NCBI RefSeq assembly: GCF_015223065.1
Contig: NZ_JADFBY010000003.1
Span: 62,001-126,000, forward strand
Direction: 5' to 3'
DNA: 64,000 nt
Source: Mucilaginibacter sp. JRF
GTDB taxonomy: Bacteria; Bacteroidota; Bacteroidia; Sphingobacteriales; Sphingobacteriaceae
Shown: piece after piece, positions 1 through 9,804 of the stretch
Layout: the number at the start of each line of letters is the position of its first letter
Numbering within the stretch: position 1 is the first letter of the stretch
Position numbers and translations under genes: made by a program
Notes under the pieces: generated by a model
What the model was told of the DNA's origin: nothing
The model's input: the letters and a program-made list of their open reading frames with translations, nothing else
Databases searched by the model: none

Positions 1-1103
1 ATAAACTCACGCTCGTTCACTTCCTCTACAATAGGTTTTTCCTCGTCGTATTCGTCCTGTATCTCACCTACCAGTTCCTCAACAATATCTTCAAGGGTAA
101 CCATACCGGCGGTGCCGCCAAACTCATCAAGCACAATAGCTATCTGTATGCGTTTTTGCTGCAACTCAGCCATCAGATCGTTGATCTTTTTGGTTTCAGG
201 CACAAAGTATGGTTTACGGATAATGTCCTTCAGGTTGATCTCCTCGCCTTTTACCATTAACGGCAGGATGTCCTTAGTATGCACAATGCCTACTATCTTA
301 TCAATAACCTCCTCATAAACCGGCATACGCGAGTAGCCTTCTTCGATCAGTGTTTCGAGCAACTCCTGTTTACCGGTATCAATATCAATACCCGATATTT
401 TGGTACGCGGCACCATGATGTTTTTCACTACGCGCTCGTTAAACTCAAACACGTTCTGTATCAGTTCGTGCTCGTTACTATCCAGCGCGCCGCTTTCCTT
501 ACCTTGTTCAAGCAGGTATTGCAATTCTTCGGAGCTGTGGTGGCTTTCAGAACCATGTACGCTGATCACGCCAAAAGTTCGCAATATAAAATTGGCGAAG
601 CCATTAAGCGCCCAAATAAACGGCCTGAATACTACAAAGAACACCCGCAACGGCACCGAAACGGCCATTACCGTGCGTATTGATTTTTGAATAGCTATTG
701 ATTTTGGCGCAAGCTCGCCGAATACGATGTGCATCACCGTAATAAACAGGAACGCTACCACGTGGCTGGCATTAATTGCCCAGCCGGAGTTGATAACCAC
801 GCCAAGGGCCGAGAACAGCTTTAGCATGAGTGTGGTTACCACTTCTTCGCCCGCCCAGCCTAAACCAAGCGATGCAAGAGTGATACCCAGCTGTGTGGCA
901 GCCAGGTATCCATCTAAATTATGCATTATGCCACGGGCCACCTTCGCGGTTTGACTGCCCGATTTGGCTTTAATTTCTATTTGCGAGCCGCGAACCCTCA
1001 CCATTGCAAATTCGGCTGCAACAAAGAAACCGTTGAGCAATACCAAAAAGAAGGTAAGGAATATCTGAAAACCGCTTATGTGTAGTTCGAGTCCGGGGTC
1101 CAT
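1..1103 (-). CDS. CNNM/CorC-type (HlyC/CorC) transporter, 3' end beyond window
   Basis: This membrane protein has an N-terminal DUF21 (CNNM) transmembrane domain followed by a pair of CBS domains; the family is linked to divalent cation efflux or homeostasis. Translation from the ATG at 1103 gives about 367 residues before the window ends. The first 200 residues hold the hydrophobic DUF21 segments, with an FGELAPKSIAIQ stretch. The CBS region begins around VPRTKISGIDID and includes DEFGGTAGMVTLEDIVEELV close to the edge. The C-terminal transporter-associated domain is missing only because of the window boundary. It follows the pyrophosphatase gene by 7 bases and is probably co-transcribed with it. 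GldE of gliding bacteria is a relative, but nothing here singles it out. Confidence 0.88.
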   Translation of the reverse strand, partial: MDPGLELHISGFQIFLTFFLVLLNGFFVAAEFAMVRVRGSQIEIKAKSGSQTAKVARGIMHNLDGYLAATQLGITLASLGLGWAGEEVVTTLMLKLFSALGVVINSGWAINASHVVAFLFITVMHIVFGELAPKSIAIQKSIRTVMAVSVPLRVFFVVFRPFIWALNGFANFILRTFGVISVHGSESHHSSEELQYLLEQGKESGALDSNEHELIQNVFEFNERVVKNIMVPRTKISGIDIDTGKQELLETLIEEGYSRMPVYEEVIDKIVGIVHTKDILPLMVKGEEINLKDIIRKPYFVPETKKINDLMAELQQKRIQIAIVLDEFGGTAGMVTLEDIVEELVGEIQDEYDEEKPIVEEVNEREF

Positions 1104-1110
1104 GTATTAA

Positions 1111-1656
1111 TTATTGGTAAACGGGAAAGGTAGTTTGATAAAGCTCAAGGCTTTCTTCAATTACCTTGTGTGCGTAACTTACGCCAAGCCACTTTTCAAT
1201 GGTTACGTTTTTGCCTTCAAGGGTTTTGTAATCCTGGAAGAAACGAACAATCTCTTTCATGGTATGCGGCGGAAGCTCAGCAATGTCATTAATGTAGTTA
1301 ACAGACATGTCATTCTTGGCAACGGCAATAATCTTGTCGTCCTGCTCACCACCATCAACCATGTGCATAACGCCTATTACTTTAGCCTCGATGATAGACA
1401 TCGGGTAAACGTCAACTGAGCAAAGTACCAGAATGTCAAGCGGATCTTTATCATCGCAATAAGTTTGCGGGATAAAGCCGTAATTGGCCGGGTACATTAC
1501 TGATGAAAAAAGCACACGGTCAAGCTTTAACAAACCTGAGTCTTTATCTATCTCGTATTTTGCTTTCGAGCCTTTAGGGATCTCGATGATCGCGTTTACT
1601 GTTTCCGGAACATTTTTACCAGGTGATACCTGATGCCATGGGTGCTGAGTACTCAT
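1111..1656 (-). CDS. ppa: Inorganic pyrophosphatase, family I
   Basis: This soluble enzyme hydrolyses pyrophosphate to phosphate and so pulls biosynthetic reactions forward. The 181-residue length is normal for bacterial family I enzymes. Visible signatures are [13 protein letters not shown] near residue 26, the [11 protein letters not shown] segment around residue 55, and the metal-binding [10 protein letters not shown] motif near 70, which matches the family D-x-D-P-x-D signature. The gene starts 5 bases after the DedA gene stop and lies just upstream of the CorC-type transporter on the same strand. Confidence 0.96.
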   Translation of the reverse strand: MSTQHPWHQVSPGKNVPETVNAIIEIPKGSKAKYEIDKDSGLLKLDRVLFSSVMYPANYGFIPQTYCDDKDPLDILVLCSVDVYPMSIIEAKVIGVMHMVDGGEQDDKIIAVAKNDMSVNYINDIAELPPHTMKEIVRFFQDYKTLEGKNVTIEKWLGVSYAHKVIEESLELYQTTFPVYQ

Positions 1657-1661
1657 TTATC

Positions 1662-2327
1662 TTATATATCTTTATTATCAATTTCGTTTTCTTTAACACT
1701 TTTACCGCTAATAAGTTTCTTTTTCAGGAAAGCAAATATCAGGGGGGCAGTTGTTATCACTAAGAATGCTAAAATAACATATTGCAGGTAATTTTCTATC
1801 TCCGGATAGCTCCTGCCTAAAAAATAACCCGCCAATGTAAGTACGCTCACCCATAAAACGCTGCCCGTTATATTGTAAATGGTGAACTTTTTAAAACTTA
1901 CCTTAACAACTCCTGCAAAGATAGGCGCAAAAGTCCTGATTATTGGAAAAAATCTGCCTAAAATAAGCGCTGTGCCCCCATATTTGTGATAAAATTCCTC
2001 GGCCACCATCACATATCGCTTTTTAAAGAACCACGAGTCCTTGCGTTTATACAGCAAAGGCCCCGTTCGGTAGCCAAACCAGTAGCCCACATAGTTGCCT
2101 AAAATACCCGCTATGGCCAGCGAAAGTACCAGCATACTGATGTCAACCGGTAACTTACCCGCCGCGCAAAATATGCCGGCCATAAATAAAAGATAATCGC
2201 CGGGAAGAAAGAAACCAAAGAAAAGGCCCGTTTCGGCAAAAACAACAACAAGCAAAACGTAAAAGCCAAGACCGATTATGGTATTGGCATCAGTTAAACT
2301 TTGCAGGCTATCCCAGATGTTTTCCAT
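1662..2327 (-). CDS. DedA-family (SNARE-associated/VTT domain) membrane protein
   Basis: This polytopic inner-membrane protein of 221 residues belongs to the DedA/VTT family, whose members act in envelope homeostasis and, in characterised cases, recycling of undecaprenyl phosphate or phosphatidylethanolamine. The family signature is visible as an ETGLFFGFFLPGDYLLFMAG stretch around residues 31-50 and as GRFFPIIRTFAPIFAGV around residues 123-139. The two conserved arginines of the latter motif are present. Its cytosolic tail is short and charged. It heads a small minus-strand group with ppa and the CorC-type gene. The individual substrate cannot be told from sequence. Confidence 0.9.
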   Translation of the reverse strand: MENIWDSLQSLTDANTIIGLGFYVLLVVVFAETGLFFGFFLPGDYLLFMAGIFCAAGKLPVDISMLVLSLAIAGILGNYVGYWFGYRTGPLLYKRKDSWFFKKRYVMVAEEFYHKYGGTALILGRFFPIIRTFAPIFAGVVKVSFKKFTIYNITGSVLWVSVLTLAGYFLGRSYPEIENYLQYVILAFLVITTAPLIFAFLKKKLISGKSVKENEIDNKDI

Positions 2328-2389
2328 GCAGTGTGGCCGTAAAACTACAAATAATTATGGTAAGTTATGTTTGGCCTTTGTCTGAATAA

Positions 2390-3769
2390 TCAGATCAGAT
2401 TGGAAATTAATGTTGGATAAACACCTATCACGATAGTAATAAGCGCAGATACACCCAGCACAAAGCCGTAATATGCCGGTACGGCAACCTCGCCCCTGTC
2501 GGTAGTTTTAAAGTACATGGCGATGATAACCCTAAAGTAATAGAATATGCTGATGATAGCGTTAACCACTGCCAGCACCACAAGCCATAACTGGTATTTC
2601 GACAATGCCTCAGAGAACATGAAAAATTTACCGATAAAGCCCGCGGTTAACGGTATACCTGCCAGCGAAAGCATAGATACAGTTAAAGTAAACGCCAGGA
2701 ACGGATTTTTCGCGGCCAGGCCATTAAAGCTATCAAAGCTATCTGAACCACTTTGGCGATGCACCAGTATCAAGACACCAAAAGCGATGATAGAGGCCAC
2801 TGAGTAAGCCGATGCGTATACAAATACTGAGCTATCTGATTTATCGCCCAGCGCCACAATAGCGAACAACAAGTAACCAGCGTGTGATATGCTCGAAAAG
2901 GCCAGCATACGCTTAAAGCTTTGCTGATAAAGTGCGGTTATGTTACCGATGAATAATGTTATAATGGTGATGACAAGCAATACCGGCGACCAAAAATCAG
3001 ACAGGGTAGTAAAGCTGGCTGAGAACAAACGTAGGAATGCCGCGAAACCGGCGGTTTTTACCACCGTTGACATGAAGGTGGTGATCAGTGTTGGTGAACC
3101 TTCGTACACATCCGGGGTCCAGAAGTGAAAAGGCGCGGCACCTACTTTAAAGCACATACCTACAATGATGAGCAGCAAGCCGGTATAGAAAAGCGGCCCT
3201 ATGTCGTGCGAATGGGTAACTACATAATTACGGATAGCCTCCAGGTTAAATGAACCCGATGCGCCATAGATGAGCGTGATACCGAATAACAGGAATCCGG
3301 TTGAGAAAGCACCCATCAAAAAGTATTTCAATGCAGCCTCGTTTGAGGCGAAATCATTTTTGCGGATACCCGCCAAAATATACAAGCTAACCGACATGAT
3401 CTCGATACCGATGAACAGCATCACCAAATTATGGAATGATACCATAACGATGATACCTGCCAAAGCGAACAGTATGATGGCATAATACTCGGCCACGTGG
3501 CTGCTTATCTTCTCAAAATACCCCTTTGAAAGCAGTAATATCAATATGGTTGATAGTATGGTGATACCCGAGAAAGCGATGGAAAAGTTATCAAACAGCA
3601 TCATGCCTGAAAATATGGGTTCGGCACTGTTGTTCCATTCGGTAATGGCAAAGCCCAAACCAATCAGCAAACCTATAACTGCCACAGGCAATAAAGCCTT
3701 ACTCGCTTTAAATAACCCAAGGTAAAGAAGTATCAAGGGTAAAACTGATAATATTATTAAGGTGGTCAT
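2390..3769 (-). CDS. nuoN: NADH-quinone oxidoreductase subunit N
   Basis: This is one of the three antiporter-like proton-pumping subunits in the membrane arm of complex I. The 459-residue protein is almost entirely transmembrane. The Proton_antipo_M core is visible at GAFSTGFLLFGITLIYG and at KVGAAPFHFWTPDVYEGSPT, where the conserved lysine and the TPDVYEGSP motif lie, and further on at KRMLAFSSISHAGYLL. It is the last gene of the nuo operon, 31 bases after nuoM. Length and motif order are normal. Confidence 0.97.
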   Translation of the reverse strand: MTTLIILSVLPLILLYLGLFKASKALLPVAVIGLLIGLGFAITEWNNSAEPIFSGMMLFDNFSIAFSGITILSTILILLLSKGYFEKISSHVAEYYAIILFALAGIIVMVSFHNLVMLFIGIEIMSVSLYILAGIRKNDFASNEAALKYFLMGAFSTGFLLFGITLIYGASGSFNLEAIRNYVVTHSHDIGPLFYTGLLLIIVGMCFKVGAAPFHFWTPDVYEGSPTLITTFMSTVVKTAGFAAFLRLFSASFTTLSDFWSPVLLVITIITLFIGNITALYQQSFKRMLAFSSISHAGYLLFAIVALGDKSDSSVFVYASAYSVASIIAFGVLILVHRQSGSDSFDSFNGLAAKNPFLAFTLTVSMLSLAGIPLTAGFIGKFFMFSEALSKYQLWLVVLAVVNAIISIFYYFRVIIAMYFKTTDRGEVAVPAYYGFVLGVSALITIVIGVYPTLISNLI

Positions 3770-3800
3770 CTATATTTTTGATCTTGATTCGCTTATATTC

Positions 3801-5270
3801 TTATTTTGTGGTCATCGCTGACACTTTCTGACTTATCTCGGCAAGCAAGTTATTCACTGATGCTTCTGATATATGCAGCAATGGTTGTGGGTATACACCC
3901 AACACTATGATCAATGCGCAAATTATTCCTAAAACTAATTTTTCGCTACCGGTAATGTCGGTAAACAGGGCGGTTAATTCATTGGTTTCGCCGTGCATTA
4001 CTTGCTTGTACATACGCAGCATGTATACCGCGCCGAATATGATGGTTAAGCCCGCAACCGCGGCTATCCAAATATTATAGTTGAATACCGCTTTCAGTAA
4101 TAAAAACTCACCGATAAAGCCATTGGTTAATGGCAGAGCCACAGTACCTAAAGTAATGATGAGGAACGCGATAGAAAACTGCGGGGCAACCTTTGCTATA
4201 CCACCCATCAGGCTAATATCGCGGGTGTTAAGTCGGCGGCTGATGATATCCCATATAAAGAATAAGCCTACTACGTTAATGCCGTGGTTCACCATTTGTA
4301 TCAGCGCGCCTTGCATACCCTGAGTATTGTAAGCGAATATACCTGCCGCTATTAAACCTACGTGGGCAATGGATGAATAGGCTACCAAACGTTTACCATC
4401 CTTTTGGTTAAAGGCAATCAGCGATGCATATACAATACCAATTACCGCCAGTATGATCACGATGTTTTGCCATATTAAAAAGCCAACCGGTACATTGGGC
4501 AGCAACCAGCGGATAACGCCATAGATACCCATTTTTAGCATGATGCCCGAAAGCAACATGGTGCCTGCCGATGGTGACACTGTATACGTATCGGGCTGCC
4601 AGGTATGGAATGGGAAAACCGGCATCTTGATAGCGAATGCGATGAAGAACGCCCAGAATAACCAGGCCTGTTGCAGGTTGGTCAATCCCATACTGCTCAG
4701 ATCGCTTAGCTCATAAGTTTTTGCCGGGCTGTGCAAGTACAGGTAGATCAGGCCTAAAAGCATGAACAACGAACCAGCGAATGTGTAGATGAAGAACTTA
4801 ATGGTGATACGTACCCTGTTTTCGCCGCCCCATAATGCGCAGATGAAATAGATAGGTATCAGCGCGGCTTCCCATCCTACATAGAATAAAAAGCCGTTTA
4901 GCGCGGTGAACACCACAAGCATACCCGCCTGCATAAACAATATAAGGCCATAAAAAGCACCGGCGTTTTTATATTGATGCTGATAGGTAGTAAGGATGAT
5001 CAGCGGAACAAGCACCGTGGTTAACAGAACCATGATCATGCTGATGCCATCAATACCGGCAGTAAAATATATACCATATTTAGGCAGCCAAGGGTAGCTT
5101 ACGCTAAACTGTACAGCAGCATTGGGCACAAACTGACTTAAAAGCAGCAAGGCTATGGCCAGCTCGGCAACAGCAAAAAATAATGCTACATGCTTGGCTG
5201 CGCCGTTTTTAATAAAGGCGGTAATTACAGCGGCAATTACAGGTAAAAAAAGTAGAATACTAACCGTCAT
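3801..5270 (-). CDS. nuoM: NADH-quinone oxidoreductase subunit M
   Basis: This is the second antiporter-like subunit of the complex I membrane arm. The 489 residues include the membrane glutamate in FYVGWEAALIPIYF, the lysine-containing KMPVFPFHTWQPDTYTVSP motif and the KRLVAYSSIAHVGLI motif. These are the residues used for proton translocation in the family. The gene lies 25 bases after nuoL and 31 before nuoN, with no terminator between them. Nothing is unusual in length or motifs. Confidence 0.97.
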   Translation of the reverse strand: MTVSILLFLPVIAAVITAFIKNGAAKHVALFFAVAELAIALLLLSQFVPNAAVQFSVSYPWLPKYGIYFTAGIDGISMIMVLLTTVLVPLIILTTYQHQYKNAGAFYGLILFMQAGMLVVFTALNGFLFYVGWEAALIPIYFICALWGGENRVRITIKFFIYTFAGSLFMLLGLIYLYLHSPAKTYELSDLSSMGLTNLQQAWLFWAFFIAFAIKMPVFPFHTWQPDTYTVSPSAGTMLLSGIMLKMGIYGVIRWLLPNVPVGFLIWQNIVIILAVIGIVYASLIAFNQKDGKRLVAYSSIAHVGLIAAGIFAYNTQGMQGALIQMVNHGINVVGLFFIWDIISRRLNTRDISLMGGIAKVAPQFSIAFLIITLGTVALPLTNGFIGEFLLLKAVFNYNIWIAAVAGLTIIFGAVYMLRMYKQVMHGETNELTALFTDITGSEKLVLGIICALIIVLGVYPQPLLHISEASVNNLLAEISQKVSAMTTK

Positions 5271-5295
5271 TTTATCAACTTAACGCTTGCGTTTT

Positions 5296-7206
5296 TTAAT
5301 TAATTAGGGTGTAACCGTATAGCAGCACTGCCACAATACCTATAACCATCATAAATATATAGAAGCCCACATTACCTGTTTGCAACAGGCGCAGACCCTT
5401 ACTTGCTTCAATTGAGCTTTTACCCAAACCATTTACCAGGCCATCAATACCCAGCAGATCAACCACTTTGTAAAAGAATACCGAAAGGGCATCCAATGGC
5501 CGGCGGATCAGGAAATCATACAATTCATCTACATAGAATTTATTGTATGACAGGTTTGACAGTATGTGGCGGTCCTCAGTATCAGCAGCCGGAACATGCT
5601 TGCCGCTGATGTATTTGGTATAAGCATAAAGTAATGCAATTACAGCCGCGCCCACTGATACGCCCATCAATATCCATTCGGTACTGTGCGAAAGGTGATG
5701 CGCCTCGCCGGTAAGTTTTGCCGAAGCCTCGAACACAGGCGCCAGGAATGTACCCAACTCGTGATGACCGCCTAAAACTTCGGGCACGCCTATCATACCA
5801 CCTATCATCGATAATACAGCCAGCACAATAAGCGGGATGGTCATGGTAGCAGGAGATTCATGCAGATGGTGTTCCTGATCGTGCGTACCACGGAATTTAC
5901 CGAAGAACGTAAGGAACAACATACGGAACATATAGAACGAAGTGAAACCGGCGGTGATCACCCCAATTACATACAAAGTAGTGCTATGCTCAAAGGTATG
6001 CGCCAGTATTTCATCCTTTGAAAAGAAACCCGAGAACGGCGGAATACCCGCTATAGCGATAGTACCGATAAGCATGGTATAGAACGTTACGGGCAGCTTG
6101 CCCTTCAGTCCACCCATTTTGCGCATATCCTGCTCATTACTCATGCCGTGGATAACCGAACCGGCACCGAGGAACAGCAATGCCTTAAAGAATGCGTGAG
6201 TAAGTACGTGGAAGAATGCCCCGGTATAAGCGCCTACGCCCAAACCCAAAAACATATAACCCAGTTGCGATACCGTTGAATAAGCCAGTACCTTCTTAAT
6301 ATCAGTTTGTGTAAGTGCGATGAGTGCCGCGAATGTAGCGGTAGCCAAACCTACTATTGAAATTACTTCAAGCGTTACCGGTGCCAGGGTGAACAATATG
6401 TTCGAGCGGGCTATCATGTAGATACCGGCGGTAACCATGGTGGCGGCGTGTATCAGTGCTGATACCGGAGTTGGGCCGGCCATCGCGTCGGGTAGCCAGG
6501 TAAACAATGGTATTTGTGCGGACTTACCGGTGGCGCCCACAAACAGCAGCAATGTAATTAGCAAAATGGTGCTATCGCCGGAGTGCATGGTGGCAGCCTT
6601 GGTAAATACATCAGCAAAGCTGATGCTGCCAAAGGTGTTAAATATCAGGAATACCGCGATCAGGAAACCAAGATCGCCAATACGGTTCATTACAAATGCT
6701 TTTTTAGCGGCATCGGCATAGCTTGGGTTATTGAACCAGAAGCCGATAAGCAGGTATGAGCATAGCCCCACGCCTTCCCAACCGATGAACATTACCAGGT
6801 AATTGGAGCCCATTACCAGCAACAGCATAAAGAAAACGAACAGGTTTAAGTAAGCAAAGAACTTACCAAAGCCTTTATCGTGGTGCATATAGCCGATAGA
6901 ATATAAATGGATGAGGAAGCCTACGCCGGTAATAATAAGTAGCATGATCGAGCTCAGCTGATCTATCAAAAAGGCGAACGGCACCTTTACATTACCTACC
7001 GAAAACCACTCGAACAGGTTTACGTTGACAGGCACTCCCGATGCCTTGATCTGAAAAAAGGTAGCCACGCTTAACCCGAATGATACCAGTACCAGCAGGC
7101 TGCCAATAGCGCCAATTAAATTTTTAGGCAAAGCATTACGCCCAAGCCCGTTAATAATAAAACCGGCTAACGGCAGTAAAGGAATAAGCCAGATGTATTT
7201 GTCCAT
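5296..7206 (-). CDS. nuoL: NADH-quinone oxidoreductase subunit L
   Basis: This is the distal antiporter-like subunit of complex I, which also carries the long lateral amphipathic helix along the membrane arm. The 636-residue length is typical. The VGLCSYLLIGFWF segment, the TWLPDAMAGPTPVSALIHAA motif and KVLAYSTVSQLGYMFLG are visible in order, followed by histidine-rich loops and a C-terminal hydrophobic helix. A 141-base spacer separates it from nuoK and contains two short G/C-rich intergenic repeats. It is otherwise embedded in the nuo operon. Confidence 0.97.
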   Translation of the reverse strand: MDKYIWLIPLLPLAGFIINGLGRNALPKNLIGAIGSLLVLVSFGLSVATFFQIKASGVPVNVNLFEWFSVGNVKVPFAFLIDQLSSIMLLIITGVGFLIHLYSIGYMHHDKGFGKFFAYLNLFVFFMLLLVMGSNYLVMFIGWEGVGLCSYLLIGFWFNNPSYADAAKKAFVMNRIGDLGFLIAVFLIFNTFGSISFADVFTKAATMHSGDSTILLITLLLFVGATGKSAQIPLFTWLPDAMAGPTPVSALIHAATMVTAGIYMIARSNILFTLAPVTLEVISIVGLATATFAALIALTQTDIKKVLAYSTVSQLGYMFLGLGVGAYTGAFFHVLTHAFFKALLFLGAGSVIHGMSNEQDMRKMGGLKGKLPVTFYTMLIGTIAIAGIPPFSGFFSKDEILAHTFEHSTTLYVIGVITAGFTSFYMFRMLFLTFFGKFRGTHDQEHHLHESPATMTIPLIVLAVLSMIGGMIGVPEVLGGHHELGTFLAPVFEASAKLTGEAHHLSHSTEWILMGVSVGAAVIALLYAYTKYISGKHVPAADTEDRHILSNLSYNKFYVDELYDFLIRRPLDALSVFFYKVVDLLGIDGLVNGLGKSSIEASKGLRLLQTGNVGFYIFMMVIGIVAVLLYGYTLIN

Positions 7207-7208
7207 GT

Positions 7209-7345
7209 ATAAAGCCCCCTCTAAATCCCCCTCTAAAGAGGAAGACCTGGTGATATTTTTATTTTTTTATTTTGTCCCTATCGGGATTGTATTAACTATT
7301 CGCCCTCGTTTACTATCTCCTCCCCTTCAGGGGAGGCCGGGAGGG
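7209..7345. repeat. Two short G/C-rich intergenic repeat copies in the nuoL-nuoK spacer
   Basis: The spacer contains a degenerate tandem CCCCCTCTAAAT-type sequence at about 7216-7241 and a palindromic CCCCTTCAGGGG followed by AGGCCGGGAGGGG at about 7321-7345. Sequences of this kind are scattered between genes in many Sphingobacteriaceae genomes as REP-like elements; that comparison is from memory. They interrupt an otherwise tightly packed operon and may fold in the transcript. Confidence 0.5.
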
Positions 7346-7347
7346 GT

Positions 7348-7677
7348 TTACCATTTCAACCTGTTCAGCACATTTATATCCAGCGAGTTGGTGTTGCGGT
7401 ATATCATTACAATGATGGCCAGCCCGATAGCTACCTCGGCAGCGGCTAAGGCCATAATAAAGAATACGAACACCTGCCCGGCGGCATCGCCCCTGTATAC
7501 CGAAAACGCGGTAAGCAGCAGGTTAACCGCGTTAAGCATCAGCTCAACCGACATAAAAATAATGATGGCATTACGGCGCAGCAATACACCAACTACCCCT
7601 ATTGTAAATATGATGGCGCTTAACAAAATGTAATGATTAAGCGGCACCGCTTGTATAGCGTTAGTAAAGCTTTCCAT
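7348..7677 (-). CDS. nuoK: NADH-quinone oxidoreductase subunit K
   Basis: This is a small membrane-arm subunit of complex I (Nqo11/ND4L type) with three transmembrane helices in 109 residues. The membrane-embedded glutamate sits in [16 protein letters not shown], and a second glutamate lies in [13 protein letters not shown]; both are the family proton-channel residues. The start overlaps the end of nuoJ by 17 bases, which implies translational coupling. Confidence 0.96.
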   Translation of the reverse strand: MESFTNAIQAVPLNHYILLSAIIFTIGVVGVLLRRNAIIIFMSVELMLNAVNLLLTAFSVYRGDAAGQVFVFFIMALAAAEVAIGLAIIVMIYRNTNSLDINVLNRLKW

Positions 7678-8182
7678 CAGGTTGTGTTTTGGGTTGTTTA
7701 TCCTTAGTTGCCAGTAAAACAGCGCCTACCATTGCCGATAGCAACAGCAGCGATGATACTTCAAACGGCAATAAAAATTCGTTGAACAGTATTTTACCCA
7801 GGTTTTTCACCAAACCCAGCTCGGGGTTTTGCAGCACTACCGGCTGCGATATGGCCATGGTTTTTAACGAAGCCACAATAGTTACCAGCAGGCAGCCTCC
7901 GCCAAACACGGCAGCAATTTTTACGATGTTAGATTTCATGGGCTCATTATCCTTATTCAGGTTCATGAGCATGAGCGTGTACAGGAAAAGTACCAGTATG
8001 GCCCCCATGTAAACAATAAAATTCACAACGGCCAAAAATTGCGCGTTCAGCAATATGTAATGCACCGTGAACGTAAAAAAGGTTAATACCAGGTATAATA
8101 TACTATGCACGGGGTTACGTGCCGTAATAACCAGTATCGCAAAAAATATGGACAGGAATGCGATGAAGTAAAATGTACTCAT
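7661..8182 (-). CDS. nuoJ: NADH-quinone oxidoreductase subunit J
   Basis: This is the ND6-like membrane-arm subunit of complex I. The 173 residues show the expected pattern of five hydrophobic helices. The conserved [14 protein letters not shown] segment lies near residue 23 and [19 protein letters not shown] near residue 54. The gene overlaps nuoK by 17 bases. A 63-base spacer containing a GCCCG/CGGGC hairpin separates it from nuoI. Confidence 0.96.
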   Translation of the reverse strand: MSTFYFIAFLSIFFAILVITARNPVHSILYLVLTFFTFTVHYILLNAQFLAVVNFIVYMGAILVLFLYTLMLMNLNKDNEPMKSNIVKIAAVFGGGCLLVTIVASLKTMAISQPVVLQNPELGLVKNLGKILFNEFLLPFEVSSLLLLSAMVGAVLLATKDKQPKTQPDGKLY

Positions 8183-8245
8183 TGTTTAGTATTGAAAAAC
8201 ACCTTGCCCGCCTGTATGCCGGGCTAAGGTATAAAACTTCTTTTT

Positions 8246-8743
8246 TTATTGGTTTAAAGGCGCTTCCACTAATTTATCCTTGCCATAAATAAAATCCTTA
8301 CGCAGGTAATCGGCCGGTACAATATCGCCATCTAAATAAATAGCTTCTTTAGGGCAGGCCTCCTCGCATAAGCCGCAAAAAATGCAGCGCAGCATGTTTA
8401 TCTCGTAAACGGCAGCGTATTTCTCCTCGCGGTACAGGTTCTCCTCACCTTTCTGGCGCTCGGCGGCGGTCATGGTAATGGCCTCTGCCGGGCACGATAG
8501 CGCGCACAAGCCGCAGGCGGTACAACGCTCACGCCCGTTCTCATCGCGCTTAAGCGAGTGCATCCCCCTGAAATTTTCAGAGAACTCACGCTTTTGCTCA
8601 GGATACTTAATGGTTACCGGTTTCTTAAAAAAGTGCTTCATAGTAATTGCCAGGCCCTTAAAAATGGCAGGCAAATAAGCGCGCTCCCAAATATTGAGCG
8701 GCTTTACTTCAAGTACTTTCTTTTTATTGCTTAATGATTCCAT
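8246..8743 (-). CDS. nuoI: NADH-quinone oxidoreductase subunit I (2 x 4Fe-4S)
   Basis: This peripheral-arm subunit carries the two tetranuclear clusters that pass electrons towards NuoB. In its 165 residues both ferredoxin motifs are complete: CTACGLCALSCPAEAI around residue 75 and CIFCGLCEEACPKEAI around residue 120. An N-terminal amphipathic region anchors it near NuoH. It lies between nuoH and nuoJ with 17- and 63-base spacers. Confidence 0.97.
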   Translation of the reverse strand: MESLSNKKKVLEVKPLNIWERAYLPAIFKGLAITMKHFFKKPVTIKYPEQKREFSENFRGMHSLKRDENGRERCTACGLCALSCPAEAITMTAAERQKGEENLYREEKYAAVYEINMLRCIFCGLCEEACPKEAIYLDGDIVPADYLRKDFIYGKDKLVEAPLNQ

Positions 8744-8760
8744 TTAATTCGATCTCCGCA

Positions 8761-9804
8761 TTAATTTAAAAGCGTAACAACTATACCGGTTATTACAATA
8801 TTGGCAATGGCCAAAGGTATCAGGGTTTTCCAGCCCAGGTTCATCAACTGATCGTAACGGAAGCGCGGGATAGTCCAGCGTATCCACATAAAGAAGAAGA
8901 TGAACGCGAATATTTTAGCGAACAGCACGATAACGCCAATTATGGTGATCCAGTTGGCCGAAAGGCCCAGGCTATCCATAAACGGAAAGTTATAACCACC
9001 AAAATATAATGTAGCCATTACCGCTGATGACACGAACATATTGATGTATTCGGCAAAAAGGTAAAAGCCCAGTTTCATGGATGAATATTCGGTATGATAA
9101 CCACCTACAAGCTCGGTTTCACACTCAGGCAAATCGAACGGGGTACGGTTGGTTTCGGCAAAGGCGCATACAATGAATATCAGGAAGCCTAATGGTTGTT
9201 TAAAGAAGTTCCATGTAAACCAGCCATCATGCCAAAAGCCATGTTGTTGCTCCGCGATCTCGCGCAAGCTTAACGAACCGGTTACCAGCAGCAGGGCAAT
9301 GATGGAAAGACCCATTGAAATTTCGTAGCTGATGTTTTGCGATGCCGCACGGATAGCGCCCAGCAGCGAGTATTTATTGTTTGATGCCCAGCCACCTATC
9401 ATGATGCCGTATACACCTAATGATACCACACCGAAGATGTACAGGATACCTACGTTAATATCAGTAACCTGCAAATCAATAATGGTTGAACCAATGGTAA
9501 GTTTTTGCCCCCACGGAATAACCGCCGAACCGATACATGCCGTTAATATAGCCAGTGATGGACCTACGATAAACAGCAAACCACTTGCCCTTGTAGGGAT
9601 GATCTCCTCTTTCAAAAACATCTTGGCACCATCGGCCAAAGGCTGTAACATACCAAACGGACCGGCACGGTTAGGGCCTACCCTATCCTGAAAAAAGGCA
9701 GCAATCTTACGCTCGGCATAGGTAGAGTACATGGCTATCACCAGGCTGATAGCGAACACTATAACGATCAGTATAACTTTTACTATGATATCTGTTAATT
9801 CCAT
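8761..9804 (-). CDS. nuoH: NADH-quinone oxidoreductase subunit H
   Basis: This membrane subunit links the hydrophilic and membrane arms and forms part of the quinone site. Its 347 residues include QDRVGPNRAGPFGMLQPLAD near residue 38, and the quinone-site motif AETNRTPFDLPECETELVGG around residue 218 with the loop acidic residues. The start codon directly abuts the nuoG stop codon. Length and motifs are those of a functional subunit. Confidence 0.97.
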   Translation of the reverse strand: MELTDIIVKVILIVIVFAISLVIAMYSTYAERKIAAFFQDRVGPNRAGPFGMLQPLADGAKMFLKEEIIPTRASGLLFIVGPSLAILTACIGSAVIPWGQKLTIGSTIIDLQVTDINVGILYIFGVVSLGVYGIMIGGWASNNKYSLLGAIRAASQNISYEISMGLSIIALLLVTGSLSLREIAEQQHGFWHDGWFTWNFFKQPLGFLIFIVCAFAETNRTPFDLPECETELVGGYHTEYSSMKLGFYLFAEYINMFVSSAVMATLYFGGYNFPFMDSLGLSANWITIIGVIVLFAKIFAFIFFFMWIRWTIPRFRYDQLMNLGWKTLIPLAIANIVITGIVVTLLN